Source: Caulobacter sp.
GTDB lineage: Bacteria > Pseudomonadota > Alphaproteobacteria > Caulobacterales > Caulobacteraceae
Length of the DNA stretch: 64,000 nt
Direction: 5' to 3'
NCBI GenBank assembly: GCA_019636175.1
Contig: JAHBYC010000008.1
Location: 23,382 to 87,381 of the forward strand
The notes beneath the pieces were generated by a model. It had not been told where the DNA came from. It saw only the letters and a list, made by a program, of their open reading frames with translations, and searched no databases. The first letter of the stretch is position 1, and every line of letters starts with the position of its first letter. This document shows positions 17,018-25,795 of the stretch, piece by piece. The position numbers were made by a program, and so were the translations under genes.

Positions 17018-17473
17018 TCAGGCCTGTCCGCCGACCCGCTCGGCCGCGATTACGGCAATGGTCGCCAGGCCCACGGCGACCAGCTTTTCGCCGCCGTCCT
17101 CCTGGCGGTTGAACACCTTCGCCTCGACCGGAATCAGCATGCGGCCGGGCTTCACCACGCTGGCGCGGCAGACCAGGGTTCCGCCGCGGGCGGCGCTGAG
17201 GATGTTCAGCTTGTATTCGGCGGTCAGCACCGCCTCGCCGGGGCGCAGAACCGTGCCTGCGGCGGCGGTGGTGGTGTTGTCGACCAGAAAGCCGATGGCC
17301 CCGCCGTGGAAGAAGCCGTGCTGCTGGGCGACCTCGGGGCGAAAGGGCAGGGCCATGGTCAGGCCGCCGGCGACGATCTCCTCTATCCGCGCGCCCATGT
17401 GCTGGAACAGGCCCTGGCTGTGCAGGGCGGCGGTGATGCGGTCGGCGACCGCCGGGTCGAGGACAGCGGTCAT
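17018..17473 (-). CDS. PaaI-family hotdog thioesterase (proximal copy)
   Basis: This 151-residue hotdog-fold protein carries QQHGFFHGGAIGFLVDNTTTAAAGT, the PaaI-type active-site loop and helix, and LTAEYKLNILSAARGGTLVC in the central strand. It starts at ATG 17473, overlapping the enoyl-CoA hydratase stop by 4 bp, and is followed after 11 bp by another thioesterase gene. The two paralogues differ considerably, so they are probably complementary in substrate range rather than a recent duplication. A role in fatty- or aryl-acyl-CoA degradation is inferred from the operon. Confidence 0.86.
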   Translation of the reverse strand: MTAVLDPAVADRITAALHSQGLFQHMGARIEEIVAGGLTMALPFRPEVAQQHGFFHGGAIGFLVDNTTTAAAGTVLRPGEAVLTAEYKLNILSAARGGTLVCRASVVKPGRMLIPVEAKVFNRQEDGGEKLVAVGLATIAVIAAERVGGQA

Positions 17474-18237
17474 GTGAAGCTCCCGCCCCGGCCCTGGCCG
17501 CTGCTGAACCGGGCGGCCCCCGCCGCGCCTTCACCCGAGCGCAGGGTCTCGATGCCGAGCCCGATTTCCAGCGCCGTGGCGCCGTCCCAGTCCAGGCTCC
17601 ACTGATCGAGGGCCGAGCGCCTGTCGTTGCGCATGCAGCCCTGCGGGAAGGCGGCGATCTGCCGGGCGAGGGCGATGGCGGCTTCCCGCGCGGTCCCGTC
17701 GGCGACCACCCGGTTGGCCAGGCCCATCTCCAGGGCTTCCCCGGCCGCCACGGGCCGGCCGGTAAGGATCATGTCCAGGGCCCGCGACTGGCCGATCAGG
17801 CGGGGCAGCCGCACCGTGCCCAGATCGATCAGGGGCACCCCGAAGCGGCGACAGAAGACCCCGAACACCGCGCTCTCGGCCGCCACCCGCAGATCGCACC
17901 ACAGGGCCATTTCCAGGCCCCCTGCGACGGCATAGCCCTCGATGGCGGCGATGACCGGCTTGGACAGGTTCAGCCGCGTCGGGCCCATCGGCCCCAGGTC
18001 GCCCTCGCGATGCACCGGATTGCCCTTGCCGGCGGCAATCCCCTTCAGGTCCGCTCCGGCGCAGAACTGGCCGCCGGCGCCGGTGAACACCGCCACCCTG
18101 GCGGCGGGATCGGCGTCGAATTGCTTGAAGGCGTCGTAGAGGGCCTGGGCGGTCGGCCCGTCGACGGCGTTTCTGGCCTGGGGGCGATCCAGGGTGACGA
18201 CGGCGATGTCGCCGTCGAGCTCATAGGTTACGGACAT
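17470..18237 (-). CDS. Enoyl-CoA hydratase/isomerase family protein (crotonase)
   Basis: This 255-residue crotonase-fold protein contains the oxyanion-hole strand GGQFCAGADLKGIA, the second oxyanion segment EGYAVAGGLEMALWCDLRVA, and FGVFCRRFGVPLIDLGTVRL in the catalytic region. I start it at ATG 18237, preceded by GGAGG; a GTG 12 codons upstream is possible but lacks a good binding site. It is first in an operon with two PaaI thioesterases. The usual reaction is hydration of trans-2-enoyl-CoA; the family is too broad to name the substrate. Confidence 0.88.
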   Translation of the reverse strand: MSVTYELDGDIAVVTLDRPQARNAVDGPTAQALYDAFKQFDADPAARVAVFTGAGGQFCAGADLKGIAAGKGNPVHREGDLGPMGPTRLNLSKPVIAAIEGYAVAGGLEMALWCDLRVAAESAVFGVFCRRFGVPLIDLGTVRLPRLIGQSRALDMILTGRPVAAGEALEMGLANRVVADGTAREAAIALARQIAAFPQGCMRNDRRSALDQWSLDWDGATALEIGLGIETLRSGEGAAGAARFSSGQGRGGSFT

Positions 18238-18303
18238 GGCGCCTGCCTCCGGTGGATTGGCGTCATCCTGCACGGGATGACGCCCCGAAAGGCAAGCGGG
18301 TTT

Positions 18304-19626
18304 TTATTCTGGATTGACCTTTACGCCGCCGGCCACCGGTTCGTCCCCGGCGAACGGTTTCTCGATCAGCTCGTCATCGCTCGCGAGCGGCGCGTTGAGC
18401 TTCATCCCCTCCCAGCGGGTGACCACCGCCGAGGCGACCGAGTTGCCGACCACATTGGTCGCCGATCGGCCCATGTCCAGCAGATGGTCGACAGCCAGCA
18501 CCAGGGCGATCCAGCCCTCGTCCATGCCGAAGTAGGTCAGGGTGGCCATGATCACCACCAGACTGGCGCGGGGCACCCCGGCCATGCCCTTGCTGGTCAC
18601 CATCAACAGCAGCAGCATGCTGATCTGCTGGCCGACGGTCAGGTCGATGCCATGGGCCTTGGCGATGAACAGCACCGCGAAGGTGCAGTACATCATCGAG
18701 CCGTCGAGGTTGAAGCTGTAGCCCAGCGGCAGCACGAAGCTGACCACCCGGCGCGGCAGGCCGAAGCGTTCCAGCGCCTCCAGGGTGCGGGGATAGGCGG
18801 CTTCCGAGCTGGCGGTGGAGAAGGCCAGCAGGGCCGGGTTGCCGATGGCGCCGAACAGCCCGCCGGCGCGATTGCCCAGCATCAGGAAGGCCACGCCGAA
18901 CAACAGGACCCACAGGACGCCCAGCGACAGGTAGAAGCCGCCGACGAACTGGGCGTAGGTGCCGATGATGCCCAGCCCCTGCTTGGCGATGGCCGCGGCC
19001 AGGGCGGCGAAGATGGCCAGGGGGGCCAGGGTCATCACATATCCGGTGACCTTGAGCATGATGTTCATGCCCTGCTCGACCAGGGCCATGACCGCGGGGG
19101 CCCGGTCGTCCAGGGCGCTGACGGCGGTGCCGACGAACACGGCGAAGACCACGATCTGCAGAATCTGGTTGGTGGCCATGGCCTCGAAGATCGAGGTCGG
19201 GATCAGGTGGGTCAGGAAGTCCTTCAGGGTGAAGGTCGAGGCGTCGACGGTGGCCGGAGCGCCGGCGACCTCGCTGGTCAGGTTCAGGTTGGCCCCCAGC
19301 GACCACAGATGCGCCAGCAGGTGGAACATCAGGAGCCCGACCGTCAGGGAGACGATGGAGGCGGTGATGAACCAGGCGATGGCCTTGAAGCCCACGCCGC
19401 GAATGGCCGCGGCGTCCTCCATATGGGCGATGCCGACCACCAGGGTGGTGAACACCAGCGGCGCGATGATCATCTTGATCAGCCGCAGGAACAGGGTGGT
19501 GATCAGGGTGAAGCCATCGACGGCGAGGTTCAGCTGGTCACCGGTCAGGAACTGGTTGCAGGCCAGGCCCGCCAGCACGCCGAGAACCATGGACCCGACG
19601 ACGAAATAGGTGAAACCGCGTTTCAT
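18304..19626 (-). CDS. Dicarboxylate/amino acid:cation symporter (DAACS family, GltP/DctA-like)
   Basis: The 440-residue inner-membrane protein has about eight helices plus two re-entrant hairpins. The DAACS hallmarks are present: AFSTASSEAAYPRTL (serine-rich hairpin 1), SFNLDGSMMYCTFAVLFIA (the usual GYSxNLDG motif), SKGMAGVPRAS and DHLLDMGRSATNVVGNSVAS. It imports C4-dicarboxylates or acidic amino acids with Na+ or H+. The start is ATG 19626; the longer frame to 19698 adds an arginine-rich, non-membrane leader. It is probably monocistronic, divergent from the small gene at 19725. Confidence 0.92.
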   Translation of the reverse strand: MKRGFTYFVVGSMVLGVLAGLACNQFLTGDQLNLAVDGFTLITTLFLRLIKMIIAPLVFTTLVVGIAHMEDAAAIRGVGFKAIAWFITASIVSLTVGLLMFHLLAHLWSLGANLNLTSEVAGAPATVDASTFTLKDFLTHLIPTSIFEAMATNQILQIVVFAVFVGTAVSALDDRAPAVMALVEQGMNIMLKVTGYVMTLAPLAIFAALAAAIAKQGLGIIGTYAQFVGGFYLSLGVLWVLLFGVAFLMLGNRAGGLFGAIGNPALLAFSTASSEAAYPRTLEALERFGLPRRVVSFVLPLGYSFNLDGSMMYCTFAVLFIAKAHGIDLTVGQQISMLLLLMVTSKGMAGVPRASLVVIMATLTYFGMDEGWIALVLAVDHLLDMGRSATNVVGNSVASAVVTRWEGMKLNAPLASDDELIEKPFAGDEPVAGGVKVNPE

Positions 19627-19724
19627 ACTGCCCCCAGAGAAAGTCTGTCGGCCCCTGTTTCGCCGGTCAGGAGGCCCGCGTCCATGCCCTTCCGTCATTC
19701 GACCGATAGGGGCATGCTGCGCCG

Positions 19725-20114
19725 ATGAACGATTTCGCCGCCCTGACCGAGGAATTGTCGGCCCTGATGCTGCGGGCCGCGCCGGGCATGATCGTGGCGC
19801 GCCAGGGGCCGGACGGCCTGTCGCTGAACGCCCCGTTCCCCCATCCGCGCAAGCCGAAGGAGGCGATGTGGTTCGGCGGGGTGCGGACCGGCAAGGCCTA
19901 TGTCAGCGTCCATCTGATGCCGGTCTACAGCCACCGGGCCCTGGCGGCGGGGCTGTCCCCGGCGCTGAAGAAGCGGATGCAGGGCAAGAGCTGCTTCAAC
20001 TTCAAGGCTGCCGATCCCGTGCTGTTCGCCGAGCTGGAGACCCTGATCCGCGACGGGGCGGCCCTCTATGCGAAGGGCTGGTCGATGCAGGACATGGCCG
20101 GCGGCTGCGACTAG
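19725..20114 (+). CDS. Conserved hypothetical protein (DUF1801-like)
   Basis: The 129-residue soluble protein starts at ATG 19725. It has WFGGVRTGKAYVSVHLMPVY in the middle and SPALKKRMQGKSCFNFK before a helical C-terminus, resembling the DUF1801/YdhG fold (an iron-chaperone-like alpha/beta sheet). No signal peptide or membrane segment is seen. It stands between divergent and convergent neighbours, so it is probably transcribed alone. The family assignment comes from pattern memory only and the function is unknown. Confidence 0.65.
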   Translation: MNDFAALTEELSALMLRAAPGMIVARQGPDGLSLNAPFPHPRKPKEAMWFGGVRTGKAYVSVHLMPVYSHRALAAGLSPALKKRMQGKSCFNFKAADPVLFAELETLIRDGAALYAKGWSMQDMAGGCD

Positions 20115-20130
20115 GCCGACCAGATCAGCC

Positions 20131-21444
20131 TCAGATCAGGCCCGCCGCCTTCGCCTCCGCCGTCAGGCCGTCCCTGAACTTCGGATCCGCCAGGCTGATC
20201 ATCGCCCTGGCCCGCTCGAAGCTGTTCATGCCCTTCAGATTCCGCACCCCGTGCTCGGTGACCACATAGTGCACGTCGTTGCGCGGAGTGGTCACCGGCC
20301 CGTCCAGCCGGCTGACGATCCGTGAGAGCGCGCCGTCCTTGGCCGTGGAGTGACAGGCGATGATCGACTTGCCGCCCCGTGACGCATAGGCCCCGCGCAC
20401 GAAATCCAGCTGTCCCCCGGCGGCGCTGTACTGCCGGCCCGCCAGATGTTCGCTGTTGCAGGCGCCTGACAGATCGATCTGCAGGGTGGCGTTGACCGAC
20501 ACCACCCTGTCATTGCGGGCGATCACCGCCGGATCGTTGACATAGTCCACCGGCCGGCTTTCGACGGCGGCGTTGTCGTCAATGAAATCGTAGAGGGGGC
20601 GGTCTCCCAGGGCGAATGTGAAGATCGAGCGCCCGGTATTGGTCGCCTTGCGGGCGTTGGTCACCGCGCCGCTCTGCATCAGCTGCATCAGGCCGTTGGA
20701 AAACAGCTCGCTGTGGACCCCAAGGTCGCGGTGGCCAGACAGGGCGCTGCACACCGCCTCGGGCAGGGCGCCGATGCCGACCTGCAGGCAGGCGCCGTCC
20801 TCGACCAGTTCGGCGATCTGCCGCCCGATCACCGCATCCAGCGGAGAGGCCGGGCGCCGGGGGTCCTCGAACAACGGGGTGTCCTGTTCGACGATGGCGT
20901 CGATCTGGCTGACGTGGATCATCCCGCCGCGCACCCTGGGCGTATGGCGATTGACCTCGACGACCACCCGCCGGGCCGAACGGACCAGCTCCATGCCGTA
21001 ATCGTTGCTGGTTCCCAGGCTGAAGAAGCCGTGGGCGTCCATCGGCGAGACACAGGTGACGAAGGTGTCGATCGGCGCCGGTTCGTTCATCAGGCGGGGA
21101 GCCTGGCTGAAGGCGCCGGGCACGAAGTGGACGGTCCGCTTTCCCTCCAGCGCCCCCTGCGCCAGCAACGCCCGCTCCCAGGGACCCAGGAAGAAGCAGT
21201 GGGGCCGGATGCGATCCATCAGTTCGAAGCGCAGCACCGTGGAGGCCGCGTGGGGCGTGGAATGGAAGTAGTAGAGGCGAACCTCGTCGATCTCTTCGGC
21301 CTCGGCACGGGCGGCGATGGCGGCCAGCAGGGCCGGGGGCTCGGCCAGGGCCATGCCCATGGCCACGCGGTCGCCCGAGGCGATGTCGGCGACGGCCTCC
21401 GCCGGGGTGGTCAGTCTGGCGGCGTAGAGCTCGGCGGGCGTCAT
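20131..21444 (-). CDS. Acetyl-CoA hydrolase/transferase family protein (4-hydroxybutyrate CoA-transferase-like)
   Basis: This 437-residue protein fits the class I CoA-transferase family with N- and C-terminal halves. The C-terminal half carries GACLQVGIGALPEAVCSAL, the VHSELFSNG segment that holds the likely catalytic glutamate, and GQLDFVRGAYASRGGKSIIA with its CoA-binding loop. It ends in VVTEHGVRNLKGM, typical for these enzymes. It would move CoA between short-chain acids or hydrolyse acetyl-CoA. It overlaps an upstream small membrane-protein gene by 4 bp. Confidence 0.88.
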   Translation of the reverse strand: MTPAELYAARLTTPAEAVADIASGDRVAMGMALAEPPALLAAIAARAEAEEIDEVRLYYFHSTPHAASTVLRFELMDRIRPHCFFLGPWERALLAQGALEGKRTVHFVPGAFSQAPRLMNEPAPIDTFVTCVSPMDAHGFFSLGTSNDYGMELVRSARRVVVEVNRHTPRVRGGMIHVSQIDAIVEQDTPLFEDPRRPASPLDAVIGRQIAELVEDGACLQVGIGALPEAVCSALSGHRDLGVHSELFSNGLMQLMQSGAVTNARKATNTGRSIFTFALGDRPLYDFIDDNAAVESRPVDYVNDPAVIARNDRVVSVNATLQIDLSGACNSEHLAGRQYSAAGGQLDFVRGAYASRGGKSIIACHSTAKDGALSRIVSRLDGPVTTPRNDVHYVVTEHGVRNLKGMNSFERARAMISLADPKFRDGLTAEAKAAGLI

Positions 21445-21761
21445 TTCACGATCCTGCAGCCATAGCCGTCGTCATAGACCGCCTCGCCGGAGAACACCGC
21501 CATGGTCGCGGTGACCCGGGCGGTGCGCGGCAGGCCCGAACGGTCGATGCGGACATCGAAGCGATCGATGAAGCGGTCGAATTCCGGGCGACAGCTGGCT
21601 TCGCTGCGTCCGGCGACGAACAGGCAGGAACAGAGCTGCTTGGCCAGATAGGTCGCCCCGGTGCGGGGCCAGGGCGACAGGCGGGTCCAGGCGAGGGTCA
21701 GGAGGGCGATCATGGCGAGGGCGGTTATCGCCCAGAGGTATCGGTTCGCCTTGAGCTGCAT
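21441..21761 (-). CDS. Small single-pass membrane protein of unknown function
   Basis: From ATG 21761 this 106-residue protein has one N-terminal hydrophobic segment (YLWAITALAMIALLTLAW) followed by a cysteine-containing exported part (KQLCSCLFV and two further Cys). That fits a membrane-anchored periplasmic domain with disulfides. An alternative ATG at 21785 adds eight residues. It shares a 4-bp overlap with the CoA-transferase gene, but the two have no obvious functional link. No family was recognised. Confidence 0.65.
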   Translation of the reverse strand: MQLKANRYLWAITALAMIALLTLAWTRLSPWPRTGATYLAKQLCSCLFVAGRSEASCRPEFDRFIDRFDVRIDRSGLPRTARVTATMAVFSGEAVYDDGYGCRIVK

Positions 21762-21775
21762 CAATGTTCCTGCGT

Positions 21776-21881
21776 CCTTCGACACGCCCGCCTTGCGGGC
21801 TACTCAGGATGACGAAGATGGAGGGTTTGCACAAATGCTCGTCATGCTGAGTAGCGGGCCGAGAGGACCGCGTGTCGAAGC
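21776..21881. repeat. Intergenic inverted repeat (REP-like)
   Basis: CTTCGACACGC near 21777 and GCGTGTCGAAG near 21880 are outer arms. Inner arms GGCTACTCAGGATGACGA and TCGTCATGCTGAGTAGC also pair imperfectly. The element lies upstream of the small membrane-protein gene and just after the stop of the SDR gene. Confidence 0.6.
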
Positions 21882-21892
21882 ACGCAAGCTCC

Positions 21893-22621
21893 CTACAGCG
21901 TCAGCCCGCCATCGACGATCAGGGTCTGGCCGGTGATGTAGGCGGCCAGGGGCGAGGCGAGGAACAGCACAGCCCCGGCCATATCCTCCGGCGTGCCCAG
22001 ACGGCCCAGCGGAATGCCCCGCAGGGCGCCGGCCAGGCGCTCGGGATTTTCCGTCGTCACCTTGGTCAGCTTGGTGTCGACCAGACCGGGCGCCACGCCG
22101 TTGATCCGCACCCCCTCGCCGGCCCAGGCCTGACCCAGGGTGCGGGTCAGGGCCACCGCCCCGGCCTTTGAGGCGTTATAGGCCGGGTTGCCCCGGGTGG
22201 CGTGGAAGGCGGCGGTGGAGCTGATGGTGATGATGTTGCCGCCGCTGGCCTTGAGGGCGTCCAGGAACCGCATGGCGCAGGCCATCAGGCTGTCGAGGTT
22301 GACCCCGACCACCTTGCGAAAGCCGTCCATCTCGAATTCGCCCTTGCGGTAGAGGACAGTGCCCTGGGCCAGAACCAGCACGTCCAGCCCGTCAAACGGA
22401 TCGGCCGCGGCCGCCACCGCGGCGGAATCGGAGGCGTCGACCTGGGCGTATTCCAGGCCCGTCAAATCGCTGCCGTCCTCGGGCCGATAGTCCTCCCGGG
22501 GCCGGGTGCCCCAGACCGCGACGCGGGCGCCTCGCGTCCTGAAGCCATGGGCGATGCCGTTGCCAATGCCGCTGGAGCCGCCGACGACCAGCACCCGCTT
22601 GCCCGTGAAATCCAGATCCAT
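21893..22621 (-). CDS. SDR family NAD(P)-dependent oxidoreductase
   Basis: This 242-residue classical short-chain dehydrogenase has the cofactor loop VVGGSSGIGNGIA near residues 12-24, NVLV-like LDVLVLAQG, catalytic Ser in ITISSTAAFH and the YxxxK pair in AYNASKAG. It ends with the usual TGQTLIVDGGLTL. It resembles 3-oxoacyl-ACP reductase/glucose-dehydrogenase-like SDRs; the substrate is not predictable. A perfect 25-bp-arm hairpin repeat starts 30 bp upstream of its ATG, at 22651. Confidence 0.9.
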   Translation of the reverse strand: MDLDFTGKRVLVVGGSSGIGNGIAHGFRTRGARVAVWGTRPREDYRPEDGSDLTGLEYAQVDASDSAAVAAAADPFDGLDVLVLAQGTVLYRKGEFEMDGFRKVVGVNLDSLMACAMRFLDALKASGGNIITISSTAAFHATRGNPAYNASKAGAVALTRTLGQAWAGEGVRINGVAPGLVDTKLTKVTTENPERLAGALRGIPLGRLGTPEDMAGAVLFLASPLAAYITGQTLIVDGGLTL

Positions 22622-22650
22622 GGTCTTGCCCCTATGCGCTGGTCGTTGTG

Positions 22651-22735
22651 GCTAATTCGGTGACAGTCACTTTTTCGGCCCTGCGGGTCCCCAGGCTTCT
22701 GCGCTGTGGAAAAAAGTGACTGTCACCGAATTAGC
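22651..22735. repeat. Palindromic intergenic repeat, family TTCGGTGACAGTCAC, copy A
   Basis: Two perfect 25-bp arms (22651-22675 and 22711-22735), each containing TTCGGTGACAGTCACTTTTT or its complement, flank a 35-bp spacer. Copies B, C and a half copy D occur at 37209, 38423 and 41467. The long arms ending in T-runs could act as a bidirectional terminator. Confidence 0.85.
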
Positions 22736-22738
22736 ATC

Positions 22739-23914
22739 TCAAGAGGCCGTGACCCGCCTCGCGTCCACCGCCCAGCGCTCATGTGACCCGTCTTCCGCCA
22801 CGACAAGCAAGGCGTCATGCAGATTGATGGTCGGGTCGCAGTGGCCGGGCTGCAGCCAGACGATGTCGCCCAGCTTCGGCGCATCGGCCGGCCATGGCGC
22901 GCTGTCGTCGGCATCCAGCGTCTCGACGGCGGTGACGAAATCGCCGCCCTTCAGCATGGGGATCGCCGAGGGGTGAAGGATCATCCCGTGCTCGTCGCCC
23001 ATCGGCCGCCACAGCGAGCCCCTGCCGGCGCCGGAGGCCACCCTCGCGGGGGGACCGTCGCTGGACAGCGCCTTGAACCCGGCGTCGACGGTGACATGGC
23101 TCTTGTGGTTGGCCGAGACCACGCTGGCGGCCAGAAACAGCGCCTGGCGAAAGCCCCAGCCGCCGCCGCCGGGGGCGTCGCAGACCTCGTATTCGGCGTC
23201 CATCACCGCATAGCTGCCGGCCTGCAGCTCGGTGAAGACGCCGCTCTTCAGGTCATAGGCGTGGGTTCCGGTGCCGCCTCCGGTGATGACCGGCGGCGCC
23301 AGGCCGGCGGCGGTCAGGGCGTCGCGCACCCCGGCGGCCCGGGCGATGACCGCGTCGTAGGCGCTCTGGCGGTCGGCATTGGGGCCGATGTGCTGGATGT
23401 GGCCGGCGTAGGCCTGGATGCCGGCGAACCTCAGGCCCTCGGTCTCGGCCGCCTGCCGGGCCAGGGCGACGATCCTGTCCGGGTGGGCGCCGGTGCGATG
23501 GGTGCCCGGATCGACGTCGACGACCAGGTCGATCACGCCGCCCGCCGCCCGCGCGGCCGCGCCCAGCCAGGCGATCTGGTCGGCGTGGTCGGCGGTGGCG
23601 CCGATGCGGGCCTTGCCGGTCAGGGCGGCGATCCTTGAGGCCGCCCACTGCGCCGAGGGCGCGGTGACCAGGACGTCGCTGATTCCCGCCGCGACAAAGG
23701 CCTCTGCCTCGCCCACCGTCTGGGCGCACAGGCCGGAGGCTCCGGCCGCCATCTGCAGATGGCCCAGCAGCGAGCACTTGTGGGTCTTGCCATGGGCCCG
23801 CAGGCGCATGCCGGCTGCGGTGCAGAGGCCCTGCATGGCGGCGATATTGGCGTCCAGCGCGGCCCGGTCGATGACCAGGGCCGGGGTCTGGGGCGGCGTG
23901 AATGAATCGATCAT
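22739..23914 (-). CDS. D-threonine aldolase / D-serine dehydratase-like PLP enzyme (DSD1 family)
   Basis: This 391-residue fold-type III PLP enzyme has an alanine-racemase-like N-terminal barrel. The PLP lysine is probably in LRAHGKTHKC (residues ~38-47). Downstream are VDVDPGTHRTGA, VITGGGTGTHAYD and the C-terminal metal-ligand motif QPGHCDPTINLHD (His and Cys that bind the divalent cation in DSD1-type enzymes). It would cleave D-3-hydroxy-amino acids or deaminate D-serine. A threonine dehydratase gene 45 bp upstream supports amino-acid catabolism. The stop lies 4 bp from hairpin repeat A. Confidence 0.88.
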   Translation of the reverse strand: MIDSFTPPQTPALVIDRAALDANIAAMQGLCTAAGMRLRAHGKTHKCSLLGHLQMAAGASGLCAQTVGEAEAFVAAGISDVLVTAPSAQWAASRIAALTGKARIGATADHADQIAWLGAAARAAGGVIDLVVDVDPGTHRTGAHPDRIVALARQAAETEGLRFAGIQAYAGHIQHIGPNADRQSAYDAVIARAAGVRDALTAAGLAPPVITGGGTGTHAYDLKSGVFTELQAGSYAVMDAEYEVCDAPGGGGWGFRQALFLAASVVSANHKSHVTVDAGFKALSSDGPPARVASGAGRGSLWRPMGDEHGMILHPSAIPMLKGGDFVTAVETLDADDSAPWPADAPKLGDIVWLQPGHCDPTINLHDALLVVAEDGSHERWAVDARRVTAS

Positions 23915-23959
23915 GGCGGCATCTTCTCCCGTCCTCGCGGAGGGGGGAAGCGCGCGGCC

Positions 23960-24937
23960 TCATATCTCTCCGGCTAGCACCCGCGCGAACAGGCCCGGAT
24001 CGACGTTCCCGCCCGACAGCACCACCCCGGCGGTGCGGCCCTCAAGCGACAGTTTCCCCGCCAGCAGGGCCGCCAGGGACACGCAGCCGCCGGGTTCGAC
24101 CACCAGCTTCAGCCAGGTGAAGGCGAACCGCATGGCCTCGGCCACCTCGGCGTCCGTCACCGTCAGCACCGCGGCGACGTCGGCCTGGATGATCGGGAAG
24201 GTCAGCTTACCCGGCGAGGGGGTTTGCAGCGCGTCGCAGATGGTGCGCGCCGCCGGATCGACCCCCAGCCGCTCCCCGGCCGCCAGGGACCGGACAATGT
24301 CGTCATAGGTCGCCGGCTCGACGCCATAGACCTGCGTCGCCGGCGACAGCTGTTTCATGGCCGTGGCGATACCCGACAGCAGGCCGCCGCCGCCGGCCGG
24401 GCTGACCACCAGGTCCAGGGTCGCGCCCGCGCCCCGCGCCTGGGCCTCCAGCTCGAGACCCACCGTCCCCTGGCCGGCGATGATGTCATAGTCGTCATAG
24501 GGCCAGACGATGGTCATGCCGCGATCGGCGGCGATGCCGTGGGTGATGGCCTCGCGGTCCTCGCTGTAGCGGTCGTAGATCACCACCTCGGCCCCGTAGT
24601 TCCGGGTGTTGGCAACCTTCATGGCCGGGGCGTCCGCCGGCATGACGATCACCGCCGGGGCGCCCAGCATCCTCGCGGCCAGGGCCACGCCCTGGGCGTG
24701 GTTGCCGCTGGAGCAGGCCACCACCCCGCGCGCCCGTTCCTCTTCGCTCAGCCGCGACAGCTTGTTCATCGCCCCGCGAAACTTGAACGCCCCGCCCCTT
24801 TGCAGGATCTCCGGCTTGAGGATCACCCGGCCGCCCAGGCGATCGTTCAGGGCCGGGCTTTCAATGACCGGCGTGACCACGGCCAGGCCTTCCAGCCTTT
24901 GGGCGGCGGCTTCGATATCGGCGAAGGTGATGGTCAT
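23960..24937 (-). CDS. Threonine/serine dehydratase (PLP-dependent ammonia-lyase, catabolic type)
   Basis: This 325-residue fold-type II PLP enzyme has the lysine motif GGAFKFRGAMNK near residue 50, SSGNHAQGVALAA for the phosphate/carboxylate site, and the glycine loop VVSPAGGGGLLSG. It lacks the C-terminal regulatory ACT domain of biosynthetic IlvA, so it is of the short catabolic/serine-racemase-like type. It converts L-threonine or L-serine to a 2-oxo acid and ammonia. With the downstream D-amino-acid enzyme it forms a probable two-gene unit. Confidence 0.9.
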   Translation of the reverse strand: MTITFADIEAAAQRLEGLAVVTPVIESPALNDRLGGRVILKPEILQRGGAFKFRGAMNKLSRLSEEERARGVVACSSGNHAQGVALAARMLGAPAVIVMPADAPAMKVANTRNYGAEVVIYDRYSEDREAITHGIAADRGMTIVWPYDDYDIIAGQGTVGLELEAQARGAGATLDLVVSPAGGGGLLSGIATAMKQLSPATQVYGVEPATYDDIVRSLAAGERLGVDPAARTICDALQTPSPGKLTFPIIQADVAAVLTVTDAEVAEAMRFAFTWLKLVVEPGGCVSLAALLAGKLSLEGRTAGVVLSGGNVDPGLFARVLAGEI

Positions 24938-25043
24938 CGCGGCCTTCCCTGGCGCTGGGGTTCGTGGCCCTGACTAGCCCTTTGCGCGCCGCGCACAAAG
25001 CCCGTAAGACCGGACGGTTCATTCCTTTCCCGGGGGGCGTCTG

Positions 25044-25580
25044 ATGCGTCTGTGGATTCTGGGGGCGGCCGCCGCCCTGGCCTTCGGCGGCGCGGCCCAG
25101 GCCGGCGAGTTTGGCGTCGGGGTCGCCGCCCACGACGTCGATCTCTGGAAAGCCCAATGCTGCTTCGAGAGCGGGGCCGACATCGAAATTCACGGCCGCA
25201 CCGATCCCATCGACGGCATGAAGCGGTTCGGCTCGTTCCGGCTGTGGGCCAGCGGGTCGGTCAACACCGACGGCGGCACCGACTATGTCACCGCCGGCCT
25301 GATGCGCCGCTTCTGGGACAACGACGAAACGCCTTTCTACGCCCAGCTCAGCGTCGGCTTGGGGATCCATGACGGCCCCTCCGAGGACTATCAGAAGACC
25401 CCGGACCGCATCTATTTCGGCAGCCGGGTCCTGATCGCCTCGGAAGCGGCGATCGGCTGGCGGATGAACGACGACTGGTCCAGCGAGGCCGCCTATTTCC
25501 ACCTCAGCCACGGCGGCCTGGCCGGCGACCAGAACCCCGGCCTGGACGTGATCTCGGTGCGGCTGATCAAGAAGTTCTGA
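25044..25580 (+). CDS. PagL-like lipid A deacylase / acyloxyacyl hydrolase family outer-membrane protein
   Basis: This 178-residue protein has a signal peptide (about residues 1-20) and eight-stranded-barrel-like alternation. The C-terminal motif FHLSHGGLAGDQNPGLDVIS resembles the PagL active site HxSNAG...NPG. The His and Ser correspond to H153 and S155; the usual Asn-Ala is His-Gly here. It ends with an aromatic residue, as outer-membrane proteins do. The likely role is removing an acyl chain from lipid A in the outer leaflet. Paired CCCTTCCCC hairpins follow the gene. Confidence 0.75.
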   Translation: MRLWILGAAAALAFGGAAQAGEFGVGVAAHDVDLWKAQCCFESGADIEIHGRTDPIDGMKRFGSFRLWASGSVNTDGGTDYVTAGLMRRFWDNDETPFYAQLSVGLGIHDGPSEDYQKTPDRIYFGSRVLIASEAAIGWRMNDDWSSEAAYFHLSHGGLAGDQNPGLDVISVRLIKKF

Positions 25581-25587
25581 AAGATCT

Positions 25588-25757
25588 CCCTTCCCCCTGG
25601 AGGGGGGAAGGGTCGGGGATGGGGGTGGCGGCGGTCGGTGCAGGCTGGCTGTTGCTGATCGTCTCCCAACGACCCACGGGCGCTGATCCTGCAGGCTCCG
25701 CGTGGTCGCCAGGACCTCCACCCCCAACCCAACCCTTCCCCCCTCCATGGGGAAGGG
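25588..25757. repeat. Pair of CCCTTCCCC/GGGGAAGGG hairpins
   Basis: Hairpin 1 (25588-25612) has CCCTTCCCCC and GGGGGAAGGG arms. Hairpin 2 (25734-25757) has CCCTTCCCC and GGGGAAGGG arms. They fill the gap between the PagL-like gene and the M20 peptidase gene and look like ends of a REP-type element; the first may also terminate the PagL-like transcript. Confidence 0.55.
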
Positions 25758-25795
25758 CTTTAATGCGATTGATTGCATCAATCAGAGAGCCCCCC

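Noticed and set aside
16569-17534. A single 321-residue protein instead of two thioesterases
   Set aside because: The first ~175 residues are out-of-frame reading of the proximal thioesterase. Both short frames give complete hotdog domains with good starts.
18010-19728. 572-residue open frame on the plus strand
   Set aside because: It is antisense to the dicarboxylate symporter and part of the crotonase gene, and Gln/His/Gly-rich without motifs.
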